A stretch of DNA of 64,000 nt from positions 1-64,000 of the forward strand of contig CAYRCC010000004.1 in assembly GCA_964422725.1 (NCBI GenBank). The letters are read 5' to 3'. The DNA comes from CAKSNH01 sp964422725 (GTDB lineage: Bacteria; Bacillota; Clostridia; UBA1381). Shown here piece after piece: positions 44,541 through 53,131 of this stretch. The position numbers and the translations under genes were made by a program. The notes under the pieces were generated by a model, which was not told where the DNA came from, did not search any database, and saw only the letters and a list, made by a program, of their open reading frames with translations. Numbering within the stretch: the stretch's first letter is position 1; every line of letters begins with the position of its first letter.

Positions 44541-44693
44541 CTATTCACTCTTATGACACACACCGGACATTGCACACCCCGAACAACCGCAGCTGCACGA
44601 GCTTTTTCCGGCTTTTTTCTTTTTAATCATATTAACTACTATCGCCGCAATAACTCCGGCTAATACTAACGATATAACAATGGTAGCAATCAT
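44541..44693 (-). CDS. FeoB-associated Cys-rich membrane protein
   Basis: A 50-residue protein: an N-terminal membrane helix (residues 3-22), KKKK, then a Cys-rich tail 'SSCSCGCSGCAMSGVCH'. This is the layout of the small FeoB-associated Cys-rich proteins (Pfam PF12669 type), thought to help FeoB handle ferrous iron. The ATG at 44693 lies eight bases past the feoB stop. Confidence 0.88.
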   Translation of the reverse strand: MIATIVISLVLAGVIAAIVVNMIKKKKAGKSSCSCGCSGCAMSGVCHKSE

Positions 44694-44701
44694 ATAAAAC
44701 C

Positions 44702-46873
44702 TCACATTCCGATACCGTCCGACTTACCCGATACCTTCGCCGCCGGACGCAGCAGTAAATAAAGCATAACAATAACTACAGCAAACGCAATTAGCGTACC
44801 TATACCAAAACTGCCGGTCGTAATCAAACTGCCGATTTGGTATACGCAAAGCGAAACCGCATAAGCAAACGCACACATATAACCAATTGCGCCCCATGTC
44901 CATTTTGCGTTGTTCATTTCACGTCTTATAGCACCCATTGCCGCAAAGCAAGGCGCACAAAGCAAATTGAAGATAAGGAATGAGAACGCCGAAAGCTGAC
45001 TTCCTCCGAAAAATTCCTGTCCTATAACCGCAAGTTTGCTTGCCTCCGCACCGCCTGCCTCTACAAGCTCCATAGCAAGGTCTGCATCAGCCATTGACGA
45101 AAGCGAACCGAACACACCTACAACCTCTTCCTTTGCAACAAGTCCGAGAACCGTCGCAACCGCTGACTGCCAGTTTCCGAAACCAAGCGGAACAAACAGC
45201 ACCGCAATACCTCTGCCTATTACCTCAAGTATTGATGCACCGCCGTTTTCGTCGGTAATATAGTGGAAACCGCTCTCAAAGCTCAAACTGTTAAGCACCC
45301 ATATAACAACACTTGCCAAAAGAATTACAGTACCGGCTCTCTTGATAAAGCTCCAGCCTCTCTCCCAAGTACCTCTCAGCACGTTGCCCGCCGCCGGAGC
45401 GTGGTACGCCGGAAGCTCCATAACAAACGGCGCCGGATCTCCGGCAAACATTTTTGTCTTTTTCAAAATGATACCCGATATTATAACCGCCGCAACACCT
45501 ATGAAATACGCCGATGTGGCTACCCAGGCACTGCCGCCGAATACTGCCGCCGCAATAAGTCCGACAATCGGCATTTTAGCACCGCACGGGATAAATCCTG
45601 TCGTCATAATTGTAATTTTACGGTCGCGGTCCTGCTCAATTGTACGCGATGCCATAATACCCGGAACTCCGCAGCCCGTCGCAACAAGCATAGGAATAAA
45701 GGATTTACCCGAAAGTCCGAATTTTCTGAAAATTCTGTCCATTATAAACGCAACTCTCGCCATATAACCCACATCTTCAAGGATACACAGCATCAAAAAC
45801 AGAATAAGCATTTGCGGCACAAATCCCAAAACAGCACCCACACCGCCTACAATACCGTCAGCCACAAGACCTACCAGCCATTCTGCACAGCCTATGTTTT
45901 CAAGTCCCGCCGTAACAGCCGGAACAATCCATTCGCCGAACAGCGTATCGTTCATAAATCCCGTCACCCAATCGCCTATACTGCCGATTGAAATTGTATA
46001 CACCGCCCACATAATAAGCACAAATATCGGCAGTGCAAGAAAACGATTCGTTACGACTTTATCAATCTTATCCGATGTAGTCATACCGGTTTTATTCTTT
46101 TTCTTACAGCAGTCGTGGATTATCGACGAAATGTAATTGTAGCGTTCATTCGTGATAATGCTTTCGCTGTCGTCGTCCATTTCTTTTTCCGCTTTGGCTA
46201 TTATATCCGATACGTCAGGTGCGTTTTTAATCTGTTCCGAAATCTTTTCGTCACGCTCAAACAGCTTTATCGCAAAAAATCTCTTCTGTACCTCGGCAAC
46301 ATCTGAGGCAAATCTGTCGCTCACCGCTTTTATGTAATCTTCCACCTCATTGCTGAATTTATGCGATGCCGTAAAAGACGTATGTCTTTCGCCGATTTCA
46401 ATCGCTTTTTCAACAACCTCTCCAAGTCCCGTGCCCTTCAGCGCCGATACCGCGACAACAGGACAGTTAAGGTATTTTGAAAGCTTTGCAAGATTTATTA
46501 TATCGCCGTTCTTTTTAACAACGTCCATCATATTAATCGCCATAACCATCGGTATTCCAAGCTCGGCAAGCTGTGTTGTAAGATAAAGGTTTCTCTCGAT
46601 ATTGGTACCGTCTATAATGTTCAGAATAACATCGGGATGCTCGTTTATCAAATAATTCCTCGCTACAACTTCCTCAAGTGTATACGGTGACAATGAGTAA
46701 ATACCCGGCAGGTCAGTGATAATCACATCGCTGTGCCCTTTGATTTTTCCCTCTTTCTTCTCAACCGTTACTCCCGGCCAGTTACCCACAAACTGATTTG
46801 AACCCGTAAGCGCATTAAACATTGTTGTTTTTCCGCTGTTCGGATTTCCCGCAAGTGCAATTTTTATCGACAT
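44702..46873 (-). CDS. feoB: Ferrous iron transporter FeoB
   Basis: 723 residues. The N-terminal G domain has G1 'GNPNSGKTT', G3 'DLPGIYSLSPY' and G4 'NMMD'; a helical spacer follows, then a polytopic membrane domain with two Gate regions ('GCGVPGIMASRT' and 'APCFAAMGAIRREM'). It imports Fe2+ across the cytoplasmic membrane. Preceded by two feoA genes and followed by accessory small genes. GGGAGG is upstream of the ATG and a GTTAG-N6-CTAAC repeat lies 21-36 bases before it. Confidence 0.97.
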   Translation of the reverse strand: MSIKIALAGNPNSGKTTMFNALTGSNQFVGNWPGVTVEKKEGKIKGHSDVIITDLPGIYSLSPYTLEEVVARNYLINEHPDVILNIIDGTNIERNLYLTTQLAELGIPMVMAINMMDVVKKNGDIINLAKLSKYLNCPVVAVSALKGTGLGEVVEKAIEIGERHTSFTASHKFSNEVEDYIKAVSDRFASDVAEVQKRFFAIKLFERDEKISEQIKNAPDVSDIIAKAEKEMDDDSESIITNERYNYISSIIHDCCKKKNKTGMTTSDKIDKVVTNRFLALPIFVLIMWAVYTISIGSIGDWVTGFMNDTLFGEWIVPAVTAGLENIGCAEWLVGLVADGIVGGVGAVLGFVPQMLILFLMLCILEDVGYMARVAFIMDRIFRKFGLSGKSFIPMLVATGCGVPGIMASRTIEQDRDRKITIMTTGFIPCGAKMPIVGLIAAAVFGGSAWVATSAYFIGVAAVIISGIILKKTKMFAGDPAPFVMELPAYHAPAAGNVLRGTWERGWSFIKRAGTVILLASVVIWVLNSLSFESGFHYITDENGGASILEVIGRGIAVLFVPLGFGNWQSAVATVLGLVAKEEVVGVFGSLSSMADADLAMELVEAGGAEASKLAVIGQEFFGGSQLSAFSFLIFNLLCAPCFAAMGAIRREMNNAKWTWGAIGYMCAFAYAVSLCVYQIGSLITTGSFGIGTLIAFAVVIVMLYLLLRPAAKVSGKSDGIGM

Positions 46874-46893
46874 CTATTTTTACCTCCCATTCG

Positions 46894-46909
46894 GTTAGCT
46901 TCAGCTAAC
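46894..46909. promoter_or_regulatory. GTTAG-type inverted repeat before feoB
   Basis: GTTAGCTTCAGCTAAC, half-sites GTTAG/CTAAC six bases apart. The flanks (T7-GG upstream, GGGAG downstream on the minus strand) match those of the copy at 44038-44055. Confidence 0.6.
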
Positions 46910-46951
46910 TGCACGCCAAAAAAATTTGATTTCATATTTTACCCAAAAAAA

Positions 46952-47173
46952 TCAGTTTACCTCTACCATCTCGGCATCGGCTTTTCTGATTGAAAGCTCA
47001 TAACCTCTTACGGTAATTTCCACAGGGTCACCGAGCGGCGCAACTTTTCTTACAAATATCTCCGTACCCTTGGTTATACCCATATCCATTATTCTGCGCC
47101 TTACCGCACCTGTACCGCTTACCTTCTGTACCGTAACGGTATCGCCGATTTTTACATCTCTCAAAGTTCTCAT
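46952..47173 (-). CDS. feoA: FeoA domain protein (second)
   Basis: 73 residues with an SH3-like FeoA fold: 'LRDVKIGDTVTVQKVSGTG', 'RRRIMDMGITKGTEI', 'PLGDPVEITVRGYELSIRKADAEMV'. FeoA proteins bind FeoB and are needed for ferrous uptake. This copy has the fuller FeoA consensus of the two. ATG at 47173 chosen; an upstream TTG at 47182 would overlap the AAGGA site. Confidence 0.93.
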   Translation of the reverse strand: MRTLRDVKIGDTVTVQKVSGTGAVRRRIMDMGITKGTEIFVRKVAPLGDPVEITVRGYELSIRKADAEMVEVN

Positions 47174-47273
47174 TATTATCAAATCCTTCCGTTATAACAA
47201 GATTTAATCTGAAACTCCTGCACAGCAAAAGTTAATTTAAACAGTATTTCGTAAGCCGAAAAATATGTATACA

Positions 47274-47293
47274 CTTCCTAAATATATAGGAAG
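47274..47293. other. Small inverted repeat between the two feoA genes
   Basis: CTTCCTA/TAGGAAG with a 6-base AT spacer. Possibly an attenuator or processing hairpin within the feo transcript. Confidence 0.35.
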
Positions 47294-47310
47294 AATACTT
47301 TAGGGCGAAG

Positions 47311-47523
47311 TCATACCATTATCCTGTTTGCCATAGCGCGGTCAATCGCTACACGAGTGTCCTTTATATTCACAATCATATTTCCGGCAATTTCGGAAAT
47401 AACAGTGATTTCACTTCCGGCAACAAAACCCAAGTTTCCAAGGAACTTTCTTGTTTCATCGTTACCGTTGACCTTTAAAACTGTTCTTTTTTCTCCAACA
47501 CCCGACATAGATAATGGCATCAT
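47311..47523 (-). CDS. feoA: FeoA domain protein (first)
   Basis: 70 residues: 'MMPLSMSGVGEKRTVLKVNG', 'RKFLGNLGFVAGSEITVISEIAGNMIVNIKDTRVAIDRAMANRI'. The first gene of the feo operon. GAGGAG lies six bases before the ATG at 47523. Tandem FeoA proteins are frequent in Clostridia; the division of labour is unknown. Confidence 0.92.
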   Translation of the reverse strand: MMPLSMSGVGEKRTVLKVNGNDETRKFLGNLGFVAGSEITVISEIAGNMIVNIKDTRVAIDRAMANRIMV

Positions 47524-47578
47524 AATCAACTCCTCAAATCAATTACTCAAATACTGATTTTATGCATGCAAAAAATTT

Positions 47579-47596
47579 AGTTAGATATCCCTAACC
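47579..47596. promoter_or_regulatory. feo operator, downstream site
   Basis: On the minus strand GGTTAG-GGATAT-CTAACT, one mismatch from perfect dyad symmetry, 5-22 bases past the predicted transcription start of the feo operon: a position for repression. Confidence 0.6.
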
Positions 47597-47603
47597 TTTC
47601 TGC

Positions 47604-47636
47604 GATTAGTTTAACATAACTAACCGATAATGTCAA
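47604..47636 (-). promoter_or_regulatory. feo promoter with overlapping operator
   Basis: Minus strand TTGACA (47631-47636), 17 bases, TG-T-TAAACT (-10 at 47608-47613). The inverted repeat GGTTAGTT/AAACTAATC (47604-47625) covers the spacer and -10, so a bound repressor would block polymerase. Confidence 0.7.
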
Positions 47637-47786
47637 TATATTTTTCGCAATTTGAGTAATATGCATAATAATTTGTCTGTATCGGAAAGCCGTATAGTGA
47701 AAAAATACCATACTTTCGGCAGCCCTCAACATCGTGCCCGACAGTGAGCCGTTTTACAACTTTTCCGTTTTTGCGGTCAACAACAT

Positions 47787-47815
47787 TTGACACAAACACC
47801 GCTTTATGATATAAT
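47787..47815 (+). promoter_or_regulatory. Perfect-consensus promoter of the DtxR-type gene
   Basis: TTGACA (47787-47792), 17 bases, TATAAT (47810-47815). Both hexamers match consensus fully; the leader is about 32 bases. Confidence 0.9.
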
Positions 47816-47853
47816 TTTAAATATCTGATTGATAATAAGCTGGAGGTATAGCA

Positions 47854-48228
47854 GTGAAAATAAAAGAATCTGCCGAAAATTATCTTGAAACCATATTAAT
47901 GCTGAAAAAGGAAAACGGATATGTGCGCAGTATTGACATTGCACATCATCTTTCCTTTACAAAAGCAAGCGTTTCGGTTGCAATGAAATCGTTTCGTGAG
48001 GAAGGGTATGTCACTGTAGACTGTGACGGGAATATTGAGCTTACCCAAAAAGGTCTTGAAATTGCCGAGAAAATGTACGAGCGCCACAAAATCATCGCCA
48101 AAGGCTTAATTGCGCTCGGTGTAAGCGAAAGCACAGCTTACGAGGACAGCTGTAAAATAGAGCACGATATAAGCAGCGAAAGCTTTAACGCAATAAAAAC
48201 CTACCTTACGGAAAACAACGTAATCTAG
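47854..48228 (+). CDS. DtxR/MntR-family metal-dependent regulator
   Basis: 124 residues. The N-terminal winged helix is typical ('ESAENYLETILMLKKENGYVRSIDIAHHLSFTKASVSVAMKSFREEGYV'), followed by the metal-binding and dimerisation half with 'ERHKIIAKGLIALGV' and 'AYEDSCKIEHDISSES'. The SH3 domain of longer DtxR proteins is absent. It starts at GTG with GGAGG upstream. Divergent from feo and probably its iron-dependent repressor; Mn as co-repressor is also possible. Confidence 0.92.
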   Translation: MKIKESAENYLETILMLKKENGYVRSIDIAHHLSFTKASVSVAMKSFREEGYVTVDCDGNIELTQKGLEIAEKMYERHKIIAKGLIALGVSESTAYEDSCKIEHDISSESFNAIKTYLTENNVI

Positions 48229-48252
48229 CGGTTAAATTCAGTTTACAAAAAG

Positions 48253-48312
48253 CAAAGCTTTTCCGCCGAATACTTTTTATCTTGAATCCGTGCGGAAAAC
48301 GCTTTGTTTTTA
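48253..48312. terminator. Bidirectional terminator between convergent genes
   Basis: CAAAGCTTTTCCGC (48253-48266) pairs with 48292-48306 with one bulged C and a 25-base loop. T-runs follow on both strands, serving the DtxR-type gene and the minus-strand membrane gene. Confidence 0.75.
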
Positions 48313-48347
48313 TACTTATTATATTCACTTTACACACCGCACCGTTA

Positions 48348-48716
48348 CTACATTCTTATTCTGTTAAATCCCCACAATCCGCCCGACACCGCCAATGCCG
48401 CAATAAACAGCGGCAGTACAAAATTTTTGCCCACCGCTTTCACCGCCCAAACAGCGTTTACATTGTCCGGCGAATTGAAGTAGAGCAGCACAAGCACCAG
48501 TATCAGAAACAGCGACAGCGGCACAGTGAAAAATCCGCCCTTTTTCTTAAACCACAAATACAAATATTCCAAAACCATAACCGCCCCGAACGACACATAA
48601 ACCCATACAACCGTATTCCCCTTAAAGCTCTTTGTAATCGTCGGAACGGCAAAAAACACCGCCATTGTAATAACACTCTGAACCGCCGCCAAACCTATAT
48701 ATTTAAGTATTTTCAT
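48348..48716 (-). CDS. Four-helix membrane protein of unknown function
   Basis: 122 residues with four predicted membrane helices (about residues 5-27, 37-58, 63-80 and 98-116) and little else. No family recognised. Convergent with the DtxR-type gene and sharing its terminator. Not obviously tied to iron. Confidence 0.7.
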   Translation of the reverse strand: MKILKYIGLAAVQSVITMAVFFAVPTITKSFKGNTVVWVYVSFGAVMVLEYLYLWFKKKGGFFTVPLSLFLILVLVLLYFNSPDNVNAVWAVKAVGKNFVLPLFIAALAVSGGLWGFNRIRM

Positions 48717-48877
48717 TTGTATTTCCTTTCCGTTATTATTTATCCGCTGTTATTATACCAAATTCCGTTTGATTTGTAAACAAGTTAAAAATCCTTATCT
48801 GTCAATTTGCATAAATTATATGTATATTTTAATCAAAATTCAGCTGTTATTACTGTATTTGTTCATATTATTTTCTA

Positions 48878-48906
48878 TTGCATTTGCATTTTAAATATGT
48901 TACACT
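48878..48906 (+). promoter_or_regulatory. Promoter of trkA-trkH
   Basis: TTGCAT (48878-48883), 17 bases, TG-T-TACACT (-10 at 48901-48906). The leader contains GATAAAA/TTTTATC. It has no feature of the c-di-AMP riboswitch that often precedes potassium genes. Confidence 0.6.
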
Positions 48907-48962
48907 AGTGCTTGTGATAAAAGTAAAATTTTATCATTATATTTTATGTGAAGGTGTTTTTT

Positions 48963-50330
48963 ATGAATATTATCATAGTCGGCTGCGGAAAAATCGGTCA
49001 AAAGCTGACCGCACAGCTAAATCAGGAAGGACATAACATTACAGTCATTGATACAAAATACAATATAGTACAGGATACAATCAACAAATACGATTCTATG
49101 GGGGTTGTCGGCAACGGTGCAACCGTTTCCGTTTTGACGGAAGCAAACATCGGCTCTGCCGACCTCTTAATCGCCACAACCAGCTCAGATGAGCTTAACC
49201 TTATGACCTGTCTTATAGCGAAAAAACTCGGAAACTGCCAGACTATCGCACGTCTGCGCAATCCGGAATACCGCAAGGAGGTTCAGTTGCTCAAAGATGA
49301 CCTCGGACTCACAATGATAATCAATCCCGAACAGGCCTCAGCGGTTGAAATGGCGCGGGTGCTGCGTTTTCCTACCGCAATTAAAATAGATACATTTGCA
49401 AAAGGAAGAGTGGAGCTTTTAAAGTTCAGAATTGCCGACGGTTCTGTGCTTGACGGCATTTCGGTTGCCGACATTTTTGCCAGGCTCAACTGTGATGTGC
49501 TTGTATGCGGAGTCGAAAGAGGTGACGAGGCGTTCATTCCGCGCGGCAACTTTATGCTCCGCGGCAAAGACGTTGTAAGCATCATCGCGGCACCGGAAAA
49601 TGCCTCGTTCTTCTTTAAAAAAATCGGTCTTAAAGCAAACCCTATTAAGGACGTTATTATCGCCGGCGGCGGCGACACCGCGTTTTACCTTGCTCGCGAG
49701 CTGATGAAATCGGGTATTAAGGTTAAAATAATAGAAAAAGACGAACAACGCTGTGTAAATCTTTGTCATTTACTTCCGAATGTCGTTATCATAAACGCCG
49801 ATGCCACCGATAATGACGTATTAATCGAAGAAAATATCGAGCATACCGGCGCATTTATAGCGCTTACCAATATCGACGAGGAAAACGTAATGCTTTCGCT
49901 GTTTGTAAAAAGCGTTGCAAACGCCAAAGTGATAACAAAAATCAACAGAATTGCGTATGACAAGGTTTTGAGTACTCTCGACCTTGACACTACAATTTTT
50001 CCGCGCAACATTACCGCTGAATATGTAACCAAGTTTGTGCGCGCAAAGCAAAATTCTCTCGGCTGTAATATCGAAACAATGCACAGTATTCTGGACGGCA
50101 AAGCTGAGGCACTGGAATTTCGCATAACCGAGCAATCGCCCATTTCAAATATGGCGGTGGAGGAGTTGGCTCTCAAGGACAACGTGCTTATTGCCTGCAT
50201 AAACAGAGCCGGAAAAATTATAGCACCGCGCGGTAAGGACGTTATTCTCCCGAACGATACAGTAATTGTAGTCACTACCTCAAGAGGATTTAAAGATATA
50301 ACCGATATTTTAAAACACAGAAAGAAGTAA
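48963..50330 (+). CDS. trkA: Potassium uptake regulatory subunit TrkA
   Basis: 455 residues, with two tandem RCK units. Each has a nucleotide-binding Rossmann fold ('IIVGCGKIGQKLTAQL' at the N-terminus; 'VIIAGGGDTAFYLARELM' near residue 230) followed by a TrkA-C domain. It gates the TrkH channel in response to nucleotides on the cytosolic face. Start at ATG 48963 with AAGGTG upstream. The trkH start follows the stop after four bases, so the subunits are co-expressed. Confidence 0.96.
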   Translation: MNIIIVGCGKIGQKLTAQLNQEGHNITVIDTKYNIVQDTINKYDSMGVVGNGATVSVLTEANIGSADLLIATTSSDELNLMTCLIAKKLGNCQTIARLRNPEYRKEVQLLKDDLGLTMIINPEQASAVEMARVLRFPTAIKIDTFAKGRVELLKFRIADGSVLDGISVADIFARLNCDVLVCGVERGDEAFIPRGNFMLRGKDVVSIIAAPENASFFFKKIGLKANPIKDVIIAGGGDTAFYLARELMKSGIKVKIIEKDEQRCVNLCHLLPNVVIINADATDNDVLIEENIEHTGAFIALTNIDEENVMLSLFVKSVANAKVITKINRIAYDKVLSTLDLDTTIFPRNITAEYVTKFVRAKQNSLGCNIETMHSILDGKAEALEFRITEQSPISNMAVEELALKDNVLIACINRAGKIIAPRGKDVILPNDTVIVVTTSRGFKDITDILKHRKK

Positions 50331-50334
50331 AAAT

Positions 50335-51771
50335 ATGAATTACAGAATTATTTTATATACACTCGGCTGGGTTTTAAACTTTGAAGCCGCCGCTATGCTG
50401 GTCCCTGCCGTATGCGCATTGTTTTACCGCGAGGACTGCATATATGTTTTTGCACTTTGTATGGCAATATGTTTTTTGGTCGGCATTGCCCTGACGATAA
50501 AAAAACCGAAAAACTTTTCCCTGTACTCAAAAGAGGGATATGTAATAGTTGCGCTCTGCTGGATTGCGATAAGTATATTCGGCGCACTGCCTTTTATGCT
50601 TTCCGGCTCAATACCGAACTTTGTCGATGCATTCTTTGAAACGGTGTCCGGATTCACTACCACCGGCGCAACTATTCTGTCGGACATCGAAACACTGCCC
50701 AAGAGTATACTGCTGTGGCGCAGCTTTACACACTGGCTGGGCGGTATGGGTGTTTTGGTACTGCTTGTTGCCGTACTGCCGCTGTCCGGCGGAAGTAATA
50801 TGCATATTGTCAGAGCCGAAAGTCCCGGACCTTCCGTAAGCAAGCTTGTGCCGCGAGTCAGGTCTACCGCAAAAATACTATACGGAATATATGCTGTAAT
50901 GACCGTTATAATGATAGGCTTTTTGCTTGCCGGCGGAATAGGCCTTTACGAATCGCTTAACATCGCATTTGCAACAGCCGGAACGGGCGGTTTCGGCGTA
51001 AAGAACACGAGTATGGCAGAGTATTCGTCGTATATACAAAATGTAGCAACTGTATTTATGATTCTTTTCGGAGTCAATTTTTCGATTTACTACCTTTTGC
51101 TGATACGCCGCTTTAAAGATGTACTCCGCTCGGACGAATTGAAAGCATATCTCGCAATTATATTCACAACCTCCGTACTTATATGCATCAATTCGTACAG
51201 CCACTTTAAAGGTTTCTGGGACGCTGTAAAACACAGTTTTTTCCAGGTTGCCTCTATTATAACCACAACCGGCTACTATTCGATGGACTTTGACCTTTGG
51301 CCGGAGTTTTCAAAGCTTTTGCTTATTTTGCTTATGTTTATAGGTGCAAGCGCCGGCAGTACCGGCGGCGGTATAAAGGTTATACGTATTATAACGCTTT
51401 TAAAAACGATAACAAAGGAAATACGTATCGCGGTACACCCTAAGCGTGTTTTCAAGGTATCCGTTGACGGCAGACCAATTGAACACGAAACAATGCGTGC
51501 AACCAACGTATTCATAATGTCATATATTCTGCTGTTTATTATATTTTTGCTTATAGTAAGCCTTGATAATTATGATTTTACCACAAATTTCACCGCCGTT
51601 GCGACGGCAATCAATAATGTGGGACCGGGACTTAATCTGGCAGGACCTGTGGAGAACTTTTCGTTCTTCTCGCCGCTTACGAAAATCACACTGTCATTTG
51701 CAATGCTTGCCGGCAGACTTGAGATTTTCCCGCTTTTGGTTTTGTTTACACCGCTGTACAGAAAAAGGTAA
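50335..51771 (+). CDS. trkH: Potassium uptake channel subunit TrkH
   Basis: 478 residues. A polytopic TrkH/KtrB-type protein with four selectivity-filter-like loops: 'TTTGATIL', 'AGTGGFGV', 'TTTGYYSM' and 'NNVGPGLN'. The last reads VGPG where others have TxGxG, common for the fourth repeat. It imports potassium, driven by membrane potential or cation symport. The gene ends with 'PLLVLFTPLYRKR'. Confidence 0.96.
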   Translation: MNYRIILYTLGWVLNFEAAAMLVPAVCALFYREDCIYVFALCMAICFLVGIALTIKKPKNFSLYSKEGYVIVALCWIAISIFGALPFMLSGSIPNFVDAFFETVSGFTTTGATILSDIETLPKSILLWRSFTHWLGGMGVLVLLVAVLPLSGGSNMHIVRAESPGPSVSKLVPRVRSTAKILYGIYAVMTVIMIGFLLAGGIGLYESLNIAFATAGTGGFGVKNTSMAEYSSYIQNVATVFMILFGVNFSIYYLLLIRRFKDVLRSDELKAYLAIIFTTSVLICINSYSHFKGFWDAVKHSFFQVASIITTTGYYSMDFDLWPEFSKLLLILLMFIGASAGSTGGGIKVIRIITLLKTITKEIRIAVHPKRVFKVSVDGRPIEHETMRATNVFIMSYILLFIIFLLIVSLDNYDFTTNFTAVATAINNVGPGLNLAGPVENFSFFSPLTKITLSFAMLAGRLEIFPLLVLFTPLYRKR

Positions 51772-51889
51772 ATAAAAAAGGCAGTATACCGCCAAAGACT
51801 CAGGCAAAATGTCTACAGCTTTTCAAGAAGCTTCAGCGAATGATTTTTAAATATCAATTTGCATAAAACAGTCCGCTGAAAACAAAAAT

Positions 51890-51938
51890 AATCTCCTGAA
51901 ACTCAGCTTGATTTACTGTGTTTCGGGAGATTTTTTTG
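51890..51938. terminator. Bidirectional terminator trkH / DUF362
   Basis: AATCTCCTGAAAC (51890-51902) with GTTTCGGGAGATT (51920-51932), a 13-bp stem with one G-T pair; TTTTTG follows on the plus strand and ATTTTTG on the minus strand. Confidence 0.85.
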
Positions 51939-51975
51939 CAATATTTTTAAGACTGTTTGCCGCATTCCCTTATTT

Positions 51976-52863
51976 TCAGTCAATGCAAATAAGCTCGTAT
52001 TCCCTTGAACCGCAGCCGATTTTTGCCGCCGACTCAATAGTATGCACACCGTGGCGCGACTCTACTCGTTCAATAAAATGTTTTTGTCCCTTATCATCTT
52101 TCGCACCATAAACAAAATCAAGACACGCTTGATCCACCGCAACGGGGTCAAGCGAGGCCGCTATACCGATATCATTCATACACGGGTCCTCCGCCACTTC
52201 ACAGCAGTCGCAGTCGACCGACAAATTTTTCATAACATTTATATATACAACATTTTCTCCGAAATAATCTATAACCGATTTTGCCGCATCTGCCATAGAT
52301 TCGAGGAACTTATCCTGTGGTGCCGCATTATCCCACACCTTTGCCGTGTCGGCAGTTACACCGGCGGAATGAATATAAGCTTTTCCCGCGCTTGAGGCAC
52401 AGCCTATCGAAAGCTGTTTCAATGCACCGCCGTATCCGCCCATCGGGTGACCTTTAAAATGTGACAGCACCAGCATAGAATCATAATTCACAAGATTTTT
52501 TCCGACATAGTTCTTCTCCAATATGTTACCGCCTTTTACGATAAACTCTGCGTCCGGTCCTTCGCCGTCCATAATATCCACATCAAAATACTTCGACCAA
52601 CCGTGCTTCTCCATCAAGTCGGTATGCTTGGCTGTGGTATTTCTCGCGCCGGCATATGCCGTATTACACTCAACAACCGTACCGCCGACTGCCTCTATAA
52701 CTGGTTTCCAAAATTCCGGTTTCAGAAAATTCTGATTTCCCGCCTCTCCAGAGTGAAGCTTTACCGCTATATTACCCGTCAGCTCACGTCCTACTGTTTT
52801 GTAAAGCTCAAGCACTTTTTCGGGAGAAATGTTTTTAGTAAAATACACCTTTGATTTTTCCAT
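51976..52863 (-). CDS. DUF362 domain protein
   Basis: 295 residues from ATG 52863 (GAGGGG seven bases upstream). It matches DUF362: 'IAVKLHSGEAGNQNFLKPEF', 'NYDSMLVLSHFKGHPMGGYGGALKQLSIG', 'VDCDCCEVAEDPCMNDIGIAASLDPVAVDQACLDFV'. DUF362 proteins are often annotated as ferredoxin-like or Fe-S proteins, but their reaction is unknown; here the C-terminal ferredoxin motif is missing and only the CDCC cluster is Cys-rich. The frame stays open 40 codons upstream to a TTG at 52983. Confidence 0.88.
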   Translation of the reverse strand: MEKSKVYFTKNISPEKVLELYKTVGRELTGNIAVKLHSGEAGNQNFLKPEFWKPVIEAVGGTVVECNTAYAGARNTTAKHTDLMEKHGWSKYFDVDIMDGEGPDAEFIVKGGNILEKNYVGKNLVNYDSMLVLSHFKGHPMGGYGGALKQLSIGCASSAGKAYIHSAGVTADTAKVWDNAAPQDKFLESMADAAKSVIDYFGENVVYINVMKNLSVDCDCCEVAEDPCMNDIGIAASLDPVAVDQACLDFVYGAKDDKGQKHFIERVESRHGVHTIESAAKIGCGSREYELICID

Positions 52864-53006
52864 CTTATTACCCCTCTTTCGCATTTTTGACTGCACGCCG
52901 ATTAATTGCAAAACATCAGACCCATTACACCTTTTCAATTTGCCGAAACGGCAAAAACCGCCAATCCGAGATTTCACTGCCAATTAATCAATCCCTGCCT
53001 GAATAT

Positions 53007-53035
53007 ATTTTAACACATATATTGTTCCATATCAA
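53007..53035 (-). promoter_or_regulatory. Promoter of the DUF362 gene
   Basis: Minus strand TTGATA (53030-53035), 17 bases, TG-T-TAAAAT (-10 at 53007-53012). The leader to ATG 52863 is ~137 bases. Confidence 0.65.
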
Positions 53036-53048
53036 TGTGAATTTTTTA

Positions 53049-53064
53049 AATTGTTTAAACAATT
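53049..53064. promoter_or_regulatory. Perfect 16-bp palindrome
   Basis: AATTGTTTAAACAATT is fully self-complementary, 14 bases upstream of the DUF362 -35 box and between the two divergent promoters. Candidate operator. Confidence 0.4.
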
Positions 53065-53102
53065 ATTTTTCCGATGTACACTCAACAAATATATTTTCAA
53101 TA

Positions 53103-53131
53103 TTGACACAGCAACCGAAACGTGATATTAT
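53103..53131 (+). promoter_or_regulatory. Promoter of the marR-ABC operon
   Basis: TTGACA (53103-53108), 17 bases, TATTAT (53126-53131). The -10 lies inside the palindrome. Confidence 0.88.

Larger units (their letters stand above)
47524..47853. other. Divergent control region feoA / DtxR-type gene
   Basis: 330 bases holding the feo promoter and two dyad sites, and the regulator promoter. A minus-strand frame from about 47850 to 47620 is open without an ATG; I treat it as non-coding but note it in the findings. Confidence 0.6.

Noticed and set aside
48780..48962. c-di-AMP (ydaO) riboswitch before trkA
   Set aside because: The leader is AT-rich and lacks the conserved G-rich core.
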